Assembly (NCBI GenBank): GCA_016859345.1
Contig: CM029126.1
Coordinates: 13,542,527-13,606,526 of the forward strand
Length of the DNA: 64,000 nucleotides
Direction: 5' to 3'
Source of the DNA: Istiophorus platypterus
Lineage: Eukaryota > Chordata > Actinopteri > Istiophoriformes > Istiophoridae
This document shows positions 23,319 through 35,600 of the stretch, piece after piece; positions within the stretch are counted from its first letter, which is position 1; each line of letters begins with the position of its first letter. The notes beneath the pieces are model-generated. The model made no database searches. It was not told the DNA's origin and worked only from the letters and a program-made list of their open reading frames with translations. The translations under genes and the position numbers were made by a program.

Positions 23319-25680
23319 TAAAAGGATCCCATACTACCAGGTTTCATTTTGCCTCAGAATAACAAACATAAAAGGTAGCAGAGAGTCGGCTGGGGATTGT
23401 TGCGTGTGTCTAGCATAGTCTCTAGTGTAATAAGCTGTAAACTTATGTACAATCTTACCCAAAAAGCCTTGTCTCTACTCTCTGAGGACTCAGCTTCAGT
23501 AGAACCATACCAGTGTTGAATATGAGAGTTGGTATAAATGCCCTGATCAGCCTTAAGCTCATGGATAAGAGTGTTATTTGTTAAATTTTGGAGGTCTAAT
23601 GTTCTATGTTCTGAAACTGTTCCAGAGACCTATAATGCTGCATATTGGTAGTGAGGACCACTTCTATGTAAGGCTGATCTATGCAAACTTGACATTTCCT
23701 TGGTTGGGGTGTTATGACCAAATGAACCTTGAAGACAAGCACAGATCCTTCTCAGTCTGCTTTCCTTTTTTTAAAGGATTGTTCAAAACAGAGGATACAG
23801 TGACACAAGTGATAACACTATGAGAACATTGTATAGACTCTTACATTTCTGACCTGACTAAGAGAAAGATGTTTATTATCACACCCTTGAGAGACCTCTT
23901 TAATCTGTTTATCAGCATTGGGAAATGCTAACATTATGCATTGGGACCTTTCATCTTGCTAACTATACTATATCTCCACCTGTCGTGACAGAAAAGTGTC
24001 TCTTATGGTGTGTTTGCTGTCATTTAGGATTTAAGGCCTCAAAATTTACACAATCTGATTTACAACCACTTCAAAGGGAATATCCTCATTCTGTGGAGTA
24101 TTGCATCAAATATCAAAGGGAAACTATTGAGAGAATTAGGAAAAATAATATAATTAATGACTTATTTCTTTTTGTAAATAATGCAGAGGTTCTGTGAGCA
24201 TATGTGACATGGGGTGTGTGCTATTGTGTTTGTATGGAATTGTTCTAGGAATGTTAGGAATTCACATTTGCTAACATTATGTTTTCATCAGATCTGAGTT
24301 ACTAATTGAGAAAATCTTTCAAATTGCATCATGATGAGTCACTGTAAATCAAAACAGTTCAAGAATATTCCAGCTTGAAATCTGTGGACACATTAAAACT
24401 TTGTTTTTCACTTCTTAAAGAAAAAGTTTTCTCTACAGCTTCCATTTCTGTTACAATAATTAGTTGCTTATGTTTGGTTCAATGATTAACTTAACTTCAG
24501 CTGATTAAATGTTTCAGAGATGTTTAGATATCACCAAGAACCTCCTTTTTTTGTGCCGAACTACTGAATTACAAAAAAAGAATTTCTTGATTTCTTGGAG
24601 CCGACCTGTGCTATTCAAATTGTTTTGATTTTGTAAAGATGTTAACACTTTTTAGATGATAGTCTACGTTTTGGTTTGAAAGTCAATGACTGGTGTGTGT
24701 GTGTTTTTTTTAAGTGACTTTTGGCTTTTTGCTGCTGTACAGACTTTTGTACAATGAAAAATGGTATTTTTGTACCAATTATTTGAAAAAAAGGAAAATT
24801 AATGCACCCTCAGTTGTTTCTGTGTTTTATTAATCTCTCTTACATGTCTGCCTTCGGTCAAAAGTTTCCTTCTTGCTTTTCTTTCGACTCTTTTACAAGT
24901 AGTTTAGATTTTCTAATAATTGCAGATATGATTGGTGGCATTTGCAGTTCATATGTTACAAGTAATAGTTAAATATCTGTCATGATACAAGCTTGTCACA
25001 AACTCAAGTTCAGCAAAGCATGAAAATAATCCCTTTTTGTAAACTCACATTGAGTCAATTAGTGTTACAAAATATAAACTGATATAAAACAAGTATTTTG
25101 TTTTCATGAAACTAGAAAATTAGCATGAAATTTCAGAAACTCGTAAAAGGATTATTCTTTTTTTGGGCCGGTTATACTGAGATAATACTACAACATTTGT
25201 GATAACCTTTAGACAGCAATGTAATGTTGACATTTTCATATTGCAACAGTTGTTTTTATGCAACCCACATACTGTGTTATGACAAGACACATCTTGTCTG
25301 GGGAACGGTTTATTATTTATTTGTATTTCTTTGTCTGATTGAAGTTTGCTGTTGAGTCTTTTTTTTTATTTGTGTAACAACAACAGACATGAATGAAAGT
25401 CAAACCACAGCATCAACACTGAAGTTTTTAATCGGATGTCACCATCTTAAAATGACATTCAGGGAATTCCCAATAATAATATTTGTTTGAATGCTTGTTA
25501 GGGAGCTGTTAATGCCTGCGACACTCGTTTTAAAACTTGATTTATTGTTCTGTACCGCAACGTTTTCGGTGGTTTTCAGCTGAGTCTTATTGGATTATTG
25601 AAGAATAAACTTTGGAGCCTAACTCTGATGCAAAGATATAACTAATTCTAACATCTCGGAGGCTATTTTATTGCCCTGTG
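23319..25680 (+). other. slc45a4 distal 3' flank / intergenic
   Basis: No coding exon recognised. A canonical AATAAA at 25604-25609, shortly before the dennd3 promoter, is a candidate distal poly(A) site for slc45a4, which has a long 3' untranslated region in mammals. ATTAAA variants also occur (about 24393). Confidence 0.4.
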
Positions 25681-25682
25681 AT

Positions 25683-25755
25683 ACCCCCCCCCCCACCCCA
25701 CACACACACACCCACACACACACACACACACCCACACACACACGCACACACACAC
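25683..25755. repeat. C-run and (CA)n tract at the dennd3 promoter
   Basis: A run of about 13 C followed by CCCC-interrupted CA repeats, immediately upstream of the presumed dennd3 first exon. The minus strand is correspondingly G-rich. Confidence 0.9.
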
Positions 25756-26080
25756 TCATCATTGCGCATGTTTGCATCTGCACGCAGAGAAAGCGGAAGC
25801 GGACCTGGGAGGCAACATGCGAGCTGCGGCCGAGCTGGTTCCATTCAGCGGCGGAGGGCTCCGGCGCCTTGACTGCGACGGGAGGGGGATGCGTGAGCAG
25901 CCGTGCGGGAGTCTGCGGGGAGGTCAGTGACTTGAAAGGGCTTCTGGTTTCTGACGGCGGCTGCCTCCTTAGACCCGTGCGGGTTTCGGTCTTACTCTGA
26001 CTGTGCGTCTTAAACGGCTTTCAGACGCTGACGAGTCGCATCCTCTCACCTGTGCGACTTATGGAACAGGGTCACGTGTC
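25756..26080 (+). promoter_or_regulatory. dennd3: dennd3 CpG-rich promoter and untranslated exon 1
   Basis: CpG-rich sequence with a candidate untranslated exon ending at 25922 (GGGGAG then GTCAGT). An ATG at 25817 opens a short frame. If spliced to the acceptor at 28289 it stops after roughly 43 codons, upstream of the main ATG at 28368, so it would act as an upstream ORF and not extend the protein. The exact start site is not determinable here. Confidence 0.5.
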
Positions 26081-28289
26081 ACACCTGCAATAAAGCCACA
26101 AACTCGAATCGGGGAAACTTTATTAAATCCTAAATTCTTTGCTAAACTCGTTTCCCTGGGCTTTATTTCTTTTAATTGTTAATTAGGATAATAACAGCGA
26201 GACAGTGATCTTGCCTGGACACAGTGGATCCCAAAGGGTTAAAAGTAGGTTATAGCAGGCCTACATATACAGTAATTATTTTTTTGTTTGTTTGTTTGTT
26301 TGTGTGTTTGTTTTAATAACTTCCAGTGACCTGTTTATAACTACACTCTTATAAAAACAGATGGAACAGGTCAGGTGAGATTCGGATGAGGCGTATTATC
26401 AGTGCTAGAAAAGTACCCCATTTGATGCAAATTTTTTTTGGATTTGCATGGGATCAGATGAATACGGTGGCATGTAGAAGTTGGAGACATCCGACAGTGT
26501 TATTCGCTGTTTCGAGGCTGTGATTATGCCCCACATTTTTTAAACCCTTCGACTGCTTCTGATGGTCAGACTTCTTTTTGGATTGTGTTTCTGTTTACCA
26601 CCACGAACCAGAAATGGCAGTTTGATTTCTCTTTTTCTTGTACTTCTGTAAATTCTTTGATGTGGTAGTTTTTTCCCGTTCCCCAGCTCTGACCCTTTGC
26701 GTTAGTTCCCTGAGTTTCCAGAAAACTTTTAATCCAGATCTCTTTGAACGCCTGACAACCTCAAGTCTGAATGAAATAAATGTCGGATTGCTGTGTGTTT
26801 GTGTGATTTATTGTCCTGTGACAATATCAGAAGACGTGACACTAGTCCAAATACGGTGTCTTAAAAGGGGTGTTTTTTATGGCTGGATGTGGAACTTTCC
26901 CTGTTTTTCAAAGATCACATGATAATGCTGTATATTATGATGATCATGTCATATCCTTGGAGTAACAGTGGAGGGATAGCAGCCAGTCATGTGGCATTCT
27001 CTTTAATTAGTAAAGCTATGCTGAACAGCCTCTCTGCTAATGGTTGGTTAATTATCACTACATTTTAACTTAGCAACCAATAGCAAAAAGTTAGAGGAAT
27101 TCTTAATGGTAAAATATTCTAAGTATTTAAGCGCGTTTCTTGGATGTATGTCTGTTTATGATAAGGTTGTTTTAAGGTGAACTTGATGTTAACATTTCGT
27201 GCATGCAACTCATTCAGCGTGACCCAGTTACAAGCCATTTTCTCTGTTTTTGTGTGAATGTCGTGTGTATGTGTCCTCCTCTGCACACATGACCCTAATT
27301 TTCCAGCAAGAGACTGGAGCATCTGGAGTAACAGGGGAATGTGATTAAAAATGTTTGCTCCTTGTTGTGTTGACTCCGCCATAAAAAGGAGTAGCAGACC
27401 ATAGAGGGAGAGAGACAACCGATTATAGGAAAGGCTGCAGAAAAATGTGTCTATACTTTATCACAGTATATTTGTGTCTGCGCAGAAGAATACACATTAA
27501 ATAATGAGTGACTTTGTTGTCGTGCCAGCATTTTCCATGTCGAGTTAATGCTGTTTAAAAGATACATTTGTTTTCCCAAGCTGTCATATGATTTTCTTGG
27601 GACATTTAATGTGTCACTTTTGCCACAATCAAAAAAATTCCTAATTATCTATTGGCAGCAATATTTTTTCCCCGAGATAGATTCATGCAGCGTAAATCAA
27701 TCCCACAGTGCATTAGATAGATATATGTAGTCATTCTAACATTAATACATAATAAAGTAAATTCAAGTGCACTGTCTTGTCTCTCCATACTGAGTTCTAA
27801 AGAAGGCTGTTGATTAGGTGTTAGTGTTTTATATGGAAACCGATGAGTTTAAGCATGGACTGATGCAAAATCTTCTGAAGTTGAACTTACAACTTCAGCA
27901 TATGGCATCTTAGCACTTATTACAGCAGCTATAGCTGTTATAACACTAAGGGGCTATTTCTGCTCCCTGCATCTTGGAATTATTCTGTGGTGGGGAAAAA
28001 AAAGTCCTGGATCTCGGCTGGATCCTTAGAAGTTGTCATTCATGCAGAGAGCAGCATTAGTAATGACCTGGAACAACCACTCTGTCATGTGTTGTGATTT
28101 TATCTAGCTGATAGATGTTCCCATGCAGAGAGATGAAGACGAGAGACATGAAACTTCTTTATTACCAAACACTTCAGAATAAATATAAAATGTTTTTTTT
28201 TTCCATCTGTATCTCTTCATCTTGGTCAATCTCCAGCTCATTTTACTCCTCTCTCTTTTCTACCTCTACATTTCTTCTGTTACTTTCAG
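25923..28289 (+). other. dennd3 intron 1
   Basis: No gene seen. Short TTTG repeats at about 26283-26312. Acceptor TTACTTTCAG at 28280-28289 leads into the exon carrying the start codon. Confidence 0.5.
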
Positions 28290-28367
28290 TGGTTGTGATC
28301 CAGGAAGTCTGAGTTGGCCGTTGGTCCACATCTGCTGATCCAGCTTGGTCCTGGGCTGCTTTGGGTG

Positions 28368-31300
28368 ATGGCAGACCATCCTGCCTTGCTGGAAGCCTGC
28401 GTGGTGGTAGGAGCATCTATTGACAAACTCAGGGCGGTCAACCAGGTATTTGCCTTCAAACGCACTATGAATGTGGTGAATGCCTTTACACCTGATATTT
28501 TATTGTCTTTATCTTTTTAATAATCTGCCTAGCTCTACAGAGATTAAGGATTTATTTCTCAGGGGATTTCTGACTGCAACAAGCAGCAATGGAAACTTTT
28601 AACTGCACAACAGTGTGATATAAACATCCCCAAAAGTTGGAACTAAACCAATATTTGAATCGAGAAGCACGAAAAGATTCCAGTAATCATGGTGGCCTTG
28701 TCACTGAGAGGAAAACAATATGACTACAACAATTGTGGCATGATTTCAGCCAGGAACTTTTGTTTTGCATATCAAATGTCTCTCTACCATGTTTCCTGTC
28801 TGTTTGTCAACTGTCCATCCCCATCTCCCAATTAGGCTGTTAACAATAATGGAGCTCCAGAGCACCTCCTGTTGGAGCCGGAGGTACTGCATGTCCTCAC
28901 ACCTCCCTTTGTTAGCAAACCACAAAACGAGGGTGAAGTGGTGAGGTCACATGGAAACAGGCGGCGTTCCTTTCTCAGGAAGAAGAAGAGGCAACCTCCT
29001 CCAGCTGCTGCAACCCAGAGCCAAGGTTTGGTGCCTACTTGTCTGGTCTGTTAGACCCACTGGTCCCATTTCTATACATAAATAACAGGCTTTAGTTAAT
29101 TTCAAATGTCTTTGGAGCCTAAAACATGTCCTCAGGCTTTCTGAATAATCCCTGGCCTAGTTGTATAAGAGTTTTTGCCCTTGGCAAACTGTTTTACACT
29201 TTTTACCCATATTATCGTCAGTGATTGGTATCATTTTGTTTTACATAGTTTTAGCCGCTTATATTTTTGCAGGTGGAGGAGCAGAAGGGAGAGGAGGAAT
29301 TGAAGATGTCAGTGTTCCTAAAGACATTGACCTCATGGCTTTACCTCAGCTCTGCTTCCCTGGTATTTGGTCTTCTGGTTTGAAGTTTATGATATAATAT
29401 CCTCTGAAAGCACTAACGGGTAAACAGTAATCCATGAAATATCATCATATTATCATCACTCAGGCACTTCAAAAATGTCTTTTTTTTTCTTTTTTTAACC
29501 AGATGGGCTCCAAGTAGCCAGTGAAGAGAGAGATGAAAAATTTCACTTCCTGGTTTTCACTGATGTCTTTGGCAACAAGACCCATGGAGTAGTAATGCAG
29601 TGTTACCGACCGATACTGGTACATAGTACTACACGTAGTAGATTTCTGACCTGCAATGCTAATTTACTGTTGGCAGGCCAGATAACACGATATTTTAGAT
29701 GCAGGCTGTAAGTTTTGACAATTTCACCTTTAGGCATGAGCTAAAAACTTTTATGGTCACCTCTGACTGTAATGTCAGATACAACTAACCAGAATTCGCT
29801 GGATTGTCTTTCCTGTGTTTTTACAGGAAGGGACGTCTTTCTTGGACAATAGAGCTGGGTCCTCTATGCTTTCTAAACTTTTCTCTGCCTACAGTATCTG
29901 TCTCATATCCAAGTTTCCTTACTTCACTGCGCTCAAAGACTGTCTGTCATGGTGAGGGAAACCAACCGTTTGGCTAATTAAAAAAGTTTGCTCTACCATA
30001 TAAAACAAATTACTTTTGTTTTTTTCTGTCTCCCTTAACCATTTTTTTCTGTTATTGGTTGTTATCTTTCTTTTTTTCCTTGTAAGTGTGTTAATCCAGT
30101 TGAGAACGTGTAGTTTATCAGACATGGAGGAGAGACTGAAGGAGTTTGCAGCCAAACTGACACTTGTTCCCATCCCACCTCCTGGACAGCTACATTTGGT
30201 GTGTGTGTACAGTGTGTAGTTAAGTAATGTACAGACTCGGACAGACTTTGTTTAGATATTTGTTAAAATTGTGTGGCCAGGCTGCAGTGATATGAAAATC
30301 AGTTCACTCTCTGATCACATTCCTAAAAATGTCCACATTTATTGTACCATGTGCCAGGTTTATAATTCAGAAATAAAACACTACTACAGGCAGCGGTATT
30401 ACAATCATACTCTTGTATGTCTGTACATAAATTCCTTTTCTCTGTATCCTTTGACTGTGATAAAGCCAGACAGATGATAGAACATAAATTATAATTGTGT
30501 ATGTATTCCAGGTGTTTACTTTGCATCCTCTGACCATCGTGCTACCATCCAGAGAAGACAAAGACCGCCCAGCTATAGATTTAGAACTCCACCTGCCTTT
30601 CCTTTGCTTCAAGCCACAGCAACTACTGCAGGTATAACACACACCTGTTTTATTTGTTAGTGAAGCAGGAGCAGGCTCATATTTACCCTTGTGTCTCTTT
30701 CGGTTTGTCCATCTTTCTTTTCCTGTCTCCGTAGGTGATATCCTGTCTCCTGCAGGAACAGCGGGTGGTGTTATTTTCTTCTGACTGGGCCAGACTCACA
30801 CTGGTGGCAGAGAGTTTGTTGCTTTTTCTGCACGTCAGTTCAAAATCTATGTCAGCACATCTGCAAAGGGCAAAGTAGTGTTGAAGTTAATCTTGATTTT
30901 TATTGAATTTACCCATAACTATGATATCAAAATTTCTCAGAATTATTCTCAAACATATCTTTATCCTTTTTTTTTTGCTGATTAGTTTTAACCATGTGCA
31001 AAGTCACTTTTATGCAATTTAAGCCATCTCTTATTCTTTTGGCCCAGCAGTTTGCTCATCCATGCCTACCTGTTCTTTCTTCCAGCCTCTAATATGGCAG
31101 CATCCTTATGTTCCTGTCTTGGCCAGAGACATGCTGGACTTTCTAATGGCTCCGACTGCCTTCCTTATGGGCTGCCATCTCAGTCATTTTGAAGAGGTTG
31201 CTGCTGTAAGTGCACATTCTTCCAAAGTAAAATTTCCAACACAGGATATTAGGGGAACATTGGGTTACTGCTGTTTTTGTCTTTGGCCACAACCTATTTA

Positions 31301-32578
31301 TACTCCTTCTAAAAACAACTAAGTCAAAGAAGGTTATGAATCCTGAGTTCAGATACAATTTGGTGAATTATTGTTGTTAGTTCTGAGTCTATTTTAAATC
31401 AATTTGTAGGTCATATGTTCTCCTGTGGTTTCTAGTTTTGTACGTTGGGAATACTGAAATAATTTTACAGATCAAAGGTATAAAGACAGAGAAAAATGAG
31501 ACATTAATTTCAATCTTGATACTCTTTCATCCAGGAAACAGATGATTTGATCTTAATCAACATTGATAGCGGAAGTGTTTCCTGTTCTTGTTCTGACACC
31601 ATTGACCTTCCAAACATTCCTGCAGCTCCTGCAGACTGCTTCACACAGAGGTACTCATTGTTATTCAAGTAATTGCCACCCTGTAGTACATGAAAATGCT
31701 AGCATATAGATATACTATAAACTTGAAGTCTCGATCTTTATTGATGGTAAGCTTCTTTCAAACTAGGCAAGAGATACGTAGCCACTGTTGGTTTGTACAA
31801 TGTAAGTATGTTTTGCAGGTGTCAGTCTCTGCAGATACATTTTCACTTGGAGCAGTGCCACCGTGCAAGCTGCACCGACATCAACGAGCAGCGGGCACAG
31901 AAACGAGCGTGGCAATACAATCTCAACCATGACATCCAGAGGATCACACTGGAACTGATTGTCAACATATTCAGGTCTTTGTGCATTCTTTTGGTACTAA
32001 GATCCATTGGGATGGCTCACCAAAGTTACATATATTTTGTTAATATATACATGTATGCATTTTCCAGGGATGTCAGTTGTAATCTTAACTATGAACATCG
32101 AGTGTTTAACAGTGAAGAGTTCCTGAAAACCAGAGAGCCAGCTGAACAACCTTTTTACAAGAAGGTAATATTTTTCTATTATTTTACTTGAATGAGTGAC
32201 AAAATTAGCTGACGTTGGATGCTCATCTTCAATATAACGTGACTGTGTGGCAGGTGTTGGAGACACACATCTTCCATTCCTTCCTCAAGGATCATCTCAA
32301 CAGGAGAGTGGACAATTACGCTCGCATGGAACTCAGCACTCGTTCTGAGATGCAGAAGTAAGATGTTATATTCATTATATTCATTTTGTGTGTATTAATA
32401 TAAATTGGGTTGAACAAAGTCTAAGAATCTCCTCTTGATATAACTCCGTATAGTTCAAAAGCACCACAACCTACAGCTTCAAAAAGGGCTATACAGTTGA
32501 ATCAGAAGCTCACTTAAACAGTGTCAACAAAAACACAGTAAATATTATCTTTTTATTAAGCTGGATACTAGATATATA

Positions 32579-32647
<69 letters not shown>

Positions 32648-35600
32648 CCCGCTGCTTTAACTGTGTGTTAAAATGCATTTTTTTTTCTTTCTTCATCTCC
32701 TTTTGTGCTATGACTCTACCCATGCAGTGGATTGTTTCTATAATATGTCCTATAGGATGAAGGCTATGGTTGAAGTCCCACGCAGACCCACCATGCAGGA
32801 GATTCAAGCCCGGAGAAAAAGCTCCATCACAGTGAATAGGCTGAATAAAAGACTGGGGATGAGCCTTCCTAATTTGGGAGATGCCCAGACCATCAGCTTC
32901 CAAAGAAACACACTGCTGACTAGGATCATCGTGTCTGATCCTGGTAAAACTGAGAGGAATATACCAAATTTGACATTTATTTGTCTATATGCAGAGGAAG
33001 AAACCAGCATGATGAATAAGTGACAAGAAAAAAAAATCTCTTTTTCTTCCTATCTTGTCTTCTCCTCCTCCTCCTCCTCCTACCCAAACCTTTCACTCTC
33101 TCTTTGTCCCCTAGCTCATAGATCTCCTCCTAAGCCTGTAAAGGTGTTTAAACTCCCAGACTTCCCAGCGTCTTTTTCCTTCCACTCTGTCCAAAGTTAT
33201 TACAGTGAGCTCATCCAACAGCTTGGCAAGGCCATCCTCTCCGTCCAAAATGAGAACTCCACTCTGCTGGCCAGGTACTCTGCTTCGAAATTTTCAATGT
33301 TCTTCCTGTCATTGTTTAAGGAATAACCCTGTCATTTCTGTCTTCCTCATTGCATTTTGTACAATAAAGTGTTTTACTACTTCACATTGTTGGTCTGTCA
33401 GCATTTAAAGTTAATTTCCCCCACCCTCAGATGTTTTAACACCACCATTCCTTCTCTTGTTAATCTTTTCTCTTTATTCCACTAAAAAACTTTGTTAATG
33501 CAGGGGCTGACTCCAAAGACTTAAGTCTTGAATTGAAGATCAAATCAAAGACTCATGTCTTGAATTGAAGAACTCAAGACTTAAGTCTTGAATTTTCCCT
33601 CTGTAGATTCTACTACTTGCGTGGTTTCATCAACACAGTGTGTTCACGCCGGCTCGACGCGCTGAGCGATTTCCAGAACCTCTACAAGACCGACACTGCC
33701 ATCTTCCCCACAAAGCTGGTCACGTGGCTCGTGGATTCACTGCATCGCGATGAAAGACAACAAGCCGACAGACGACCTGAACTCAAGAGACTCATCCTCA
33801 AGGCCAGTCAGCTCATGCTGTCTTTGTTACCCATGTTGTAGAAGTGGTATCGAAGTAGTGAGGATGTTCGTGATCATTTTCTTTTTTGACGTCTGCTAGG
33901 TGAAGACAGAGAATGAGAAGCCATTGGTGCAGCCCGATGACCATGTTAAGAAGTTCAAGCTTCCGCAAAAACATCTGCATCAGGACGAGTTTGTCCGGTG
34001 CGTCCAAGAATGTGGGATTGTTAAGGATGTTGCAACTATACACCGTTTATTTGATGCTCTCACTGATGGTAAGTGAGGGAAAGAAACCTGATGTGTGTAG
34101 AAATTTGATTGGATGAAACCTGAACTAACATGGTAGACAGAGAAAATGCTATAGAGTAATTATGTCTCTACCAGCATTGTATGAAAGAATTTTGAATCCA
34201 TTACATCAGTAGCTGCCGACATGGTGGAAACAAGCAGCTGTCAGATGATCTGTTACACTCCTTAAATGCTCTGTAAATGCAAAGTACAGTCTGTACAATA
34301 TGTTCTCTCTTTTACAAACATACACATTAAATGTCTTGTTATATATGCAAATTCAGTATATATCTTTATGTCTTGACCAGATAAAGACTATAAAATCTTT
34401 GACCGCTGACTGTTTTGACTGGATTAGTTGTTAGGAAAAATAATAGTTTCTATACAGAAATAATAAGCCCGAGATTGAGTAAATGGGGCACCAATTGGAA
34501 GTACCTGGAACAAAATACACTATTTACTGATAGATCAAAATATACATTTATATCTGCAATGAAATAATATTGGCGTGGATGATTTAATCTCAAATCCCTT
34601 AAAGCTGCAACAATCAATACTTTTACATGTACAATCGATCAAATGACTAAATTTTAGGTCAGTCGCTTATAATGACAGAAAGACAGAATTATCACCCTCT
34701 CTGCAGTTCCCTCAGCTTCATGAACTTTTTAGAGTCTTTTAAGGCATTTTTTACTTGGTTCAGTCTCATCACTCTTATCAGCGTTGTTTTTGACTGCAAG
34801 CTACAAAAGAGCACTAAAAAAAAAGGTTTGTCACCTGCTGAGCAACAGATGGCAGACAGGCTAAGTTAGAGACCAGCTAGCGAGCGTTTAGCAGCTTAAG
34901 AGACAGATGTTTCCCCAAGGAGTTGGTAGAGACCAAAAATGGAGCTAAAAAGCAAGTGAATATTGGACTCACATTCATCATTTGACCCGAAACACAACTC
35001 CAAATGAATGCTAAATTGGCTCTGTATCTATTGGTTGTCCAAATAAGTAACTTTTTGCTAACAGCTGCAGTGATAATTGGCTCTGCCCTTGGAATGAAAA
35101 CGATCAACATTCTTTCTTTATAAAATTTCTAGTTAGTAACGCTAATAACCATATCAAAAGGAATGAAAAGTCTCACTTTAGAGCAACAGAAAACATGAGA
35201 GAAAAAAAGAGGCAACATCATGTGACAAGGAGACAACACCATGGTGACCACTGACCACTGATCCATGTCTGACTAAGTCTTTGAAGCCAGTTCAGTAGAA
35301 TCATTCTTCTACCCCGACTTGTTTTTCTCTATCTTTGTTTGGATTTTTAATCTGACATTAAAAGCACAATTGTTGCCAGGGAGCAACACTGCGGATTGTT
35401 GTGAATCAAAAGTAATTTAGCAACACATGAGGTACAAACTATTCTGAGATAACTGAAATGGCATGCGGAACTTACTTAAACTCTTTTATGTACATGTATT
35501 CAGCTTGTATTTGCATGTTTTTCCCCTCAATGTGATTCTTTGTCTTGTGTTCAGTAGGTTTGTCCGCTTGCACCGAGTTGCACGAGTTGCATACATATTG

